Below are positions 4,619 through 5,450 of a stretch of 5,450 bases of DNA, in pieces (position 1 is the stretch's first letter; each line of letters begins with the position of its first letter). The translations under genes were made by a program, and so were the position numbers. The DNA is from Lachnospiraceae bacterium (lineage in GTDB: Bacteria > Bacillota_A > Clostridia > Lachnospirales > Lachnospiraceae). The notes below the pieces were generated by a model that had not been told where the DNA came from, did not search any database, and saw only the letters and a program-made list of their open reading frames with translations. The DNA lies in the NCBI GenBank assembly GCA_017416055.1, contig JAFQDI010000154.1, positions 1 through 5,450 on the forward strand. The letters run 5' to 3'.

Positions 4619-5450
4619 TTACAGACTTGCCAAATATTTCTTAATCTCAGGTACACTATAGTAGGTCTGATAATTCTCACCGTCGGTGATGATCAGAGTC
4701 GGCGCACCCTTCACGCCGTACCGGCGGCAAACATCCACATTCTCCTCTGCGATCAGCTTCTCATAAGCCACACCGGACTTGCCAAGCAACTGCTCAGCCA
4801 CACGGCAGTTAGGGCAGGTCAGTCTGGAGATGAGGATCGCCTTTGTCTCTGCGCAGGAAACCACGGGCTCAACCGCTGCTGCCACAGGCTCCTCTACGGG
4901 ATCGATCTTTACCAGAACAGGCTCCAGCACGTCCTCAACAGTTTTCTTCAGCACAGAGCTTGCAACATTGTATACCTTTCTGTCCTTGTACTCCTGCGTC
5001 TTACCGTCGTTCCAGTTCTGTACAGGACGATAATAACCGGTGATACGGCTGTAAACCTCAGTCTTCTTTCCGCAGTGAGGGCAGGAGAACTGCTCACCGT
5101 TCAGGTAGCCATGCTCTGCACATACAGAGTAGGTAGGGGACATGGTGTAGTAAGGAAGCTTATAGTTTTCTGCGATCTTGCGAACCAGGGAAGCCGCAGC
5201 CTTCCAGTCGGGAAGCTTCTCACCCAGGAATGCGTGGAATACCGTACCGGAAGTATAGCGGGTCTGCAGTTCATCCTGAACATCCAGAGCAGAGAAGATA
5301 TCCTCGGTGTAACCCACAGGCAGATGGGAAGAGTTCGTATAGTAAGGAGTTCCATTCTCGTTTGCAGTGATAATCTCGGGATATTTCTCCTTGTCATGCT
5401 TTGCAAAACGATAAGTGGTGGACTCTGCGGGGGTTGCCTCCAGGTTGTAC
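4619..5450 (-). CDS. nrdD: Anaerobic ribonucleoside-triphosphate reductase, C-terminal part with fused redoxin domain
   Basis: The 3' 276 codons of a class III ribonucleotide reductase, the oxygen-sensitive glycyl-radical enzyme that makes dNTPs in anaerobes; the gene continues beyond the right edge. Recognisable NrdD blocks are YYTNSSHLPVGYTEDIF and TSGTVFHAFLGE; a zinc site with Cys (codon 5122-5120), His, and CPHC (codons from 5083); and the glycyl-radical motif RITGY, with the radical Gly encoded at 5038-5036, followed by RPVQNWNDGK. NrdD normally ends within a few tens of residues of this Gly, but here 138 residues follow: a Val/Pro/Glu-rich linker with three EPV repeats (4862-4924), then a thioredoxin/glutaredoxin-like domain with a CPNC active site (4805-4816) and a GAPTL segment that should hold the cis-proline. 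The open frame reads straight through, so this is a true fusion, presumably supplying electrons for turnover. The activase gene nrdG is not in the window. Confidence 0.93.
   Translation of the reverse strand, partial: YNLEATPAESTTYRFAKHDKEKYPEIITANENGTPYYTNSSHLPVGYTEDIFSALDVQDELQTRYTSGTVFHAFLGEKLPDWKAAASLVRKIAENYKLPYYTMSPTYSVCAEHGYLNGEQFSCPHCGKKTEVYSRITGYYRPVQNWNDGKTQEYKDRKVYNVASSVLKKTVEDVLEPVLVKIDPVEEPVAAAVEPVVSCAETKAILISRLTCPNCRVAEQLLGKSGVAYEKLIAEENVDVCRRYGVKGAPTLIITDGENYQTYYSVPEIKKYLASL

Noticed and set aside
5101..5406. 101-codon minus-strand frame overlapping nrdD
   Set aside because: Alternative frame of nrdD; the true frame continues unbroken to the right edge with clear NrdD motifs.

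Overview
The window looks like part of a low-to-moderate-GC Firmicutes chromosome, most likely an anaerobic Clostridia of the Lachnospiraceae type. The reasons are strong AGGAGG-type ribosome binding sites, near-consensus sigma-A promoters, an oxygen-sensitive class III ribonucleotide reductase, a YugP-type membrane metallopeptidase and a short NagB like that of Bacillus. The family assignment is an inference from gene types; no taxonomic marker gene is present. All five protein genes lie on the minus strand, so the window is best read from right to left.

Right end (5450 to about 3570): the 3' part of nrdD (anaerobic ribonucleoside-triphosphate reductase) runs off the right edge. After its zinc site and glycyl-radical motif it carries an extra C-terminal thioredoxin/glutaredoxin-like domain with a CPNC active site. 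Sixty bases further comes a thioredoxin-reductase-like flavoprotein gene. The pair suggests a dedicated electron relay: flavoprotein, then fused redoxin, then the reductase active site. The flavoprotein keeps its FAD and CAVC motifs but has lost the HRRxxxR signature that binds the NADPH 2'-phosphate, so its electron donor is open. A hairpin sits between the two genes, and a good terminator follows the second.

Middle (3511 to 1740): a single YugP-like zinc metallopeptidase gene; then nagB (glucosamine-6-phosphate deaminase) with its own promoter, a start fixed by a ribosome binding site, and a strong intrinsic terminator; then a Cof-type HAD phosphatase gene. The HAD gene has a near-perfect promoter whose position shows that the true start lies 48 bases inside the longest reading frame. 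A GC-rich hairpin follows its stop codon.

Left end (1 to about 820): no convincing protein gene. It is AT-rich and very pyrimidine-rich on the plus strand (purine-rich on minus). It has a minus-strand extended -10 promoter at 677-705 overlapped by an inverted repeat. About 600 bases downstream is a 21-bp hairpin whose G-U pairs make sense only in minus-strand RNA. I read this as a gene for a large (about 600 nt) non-coding, possibly structured RNA. Its size is similar to that of large ornate bacterial RNAs (ROOL, OLE, GOLLD classes), but I cannot assign it to one from sequence memory. This is the most likely place for something undescribed.
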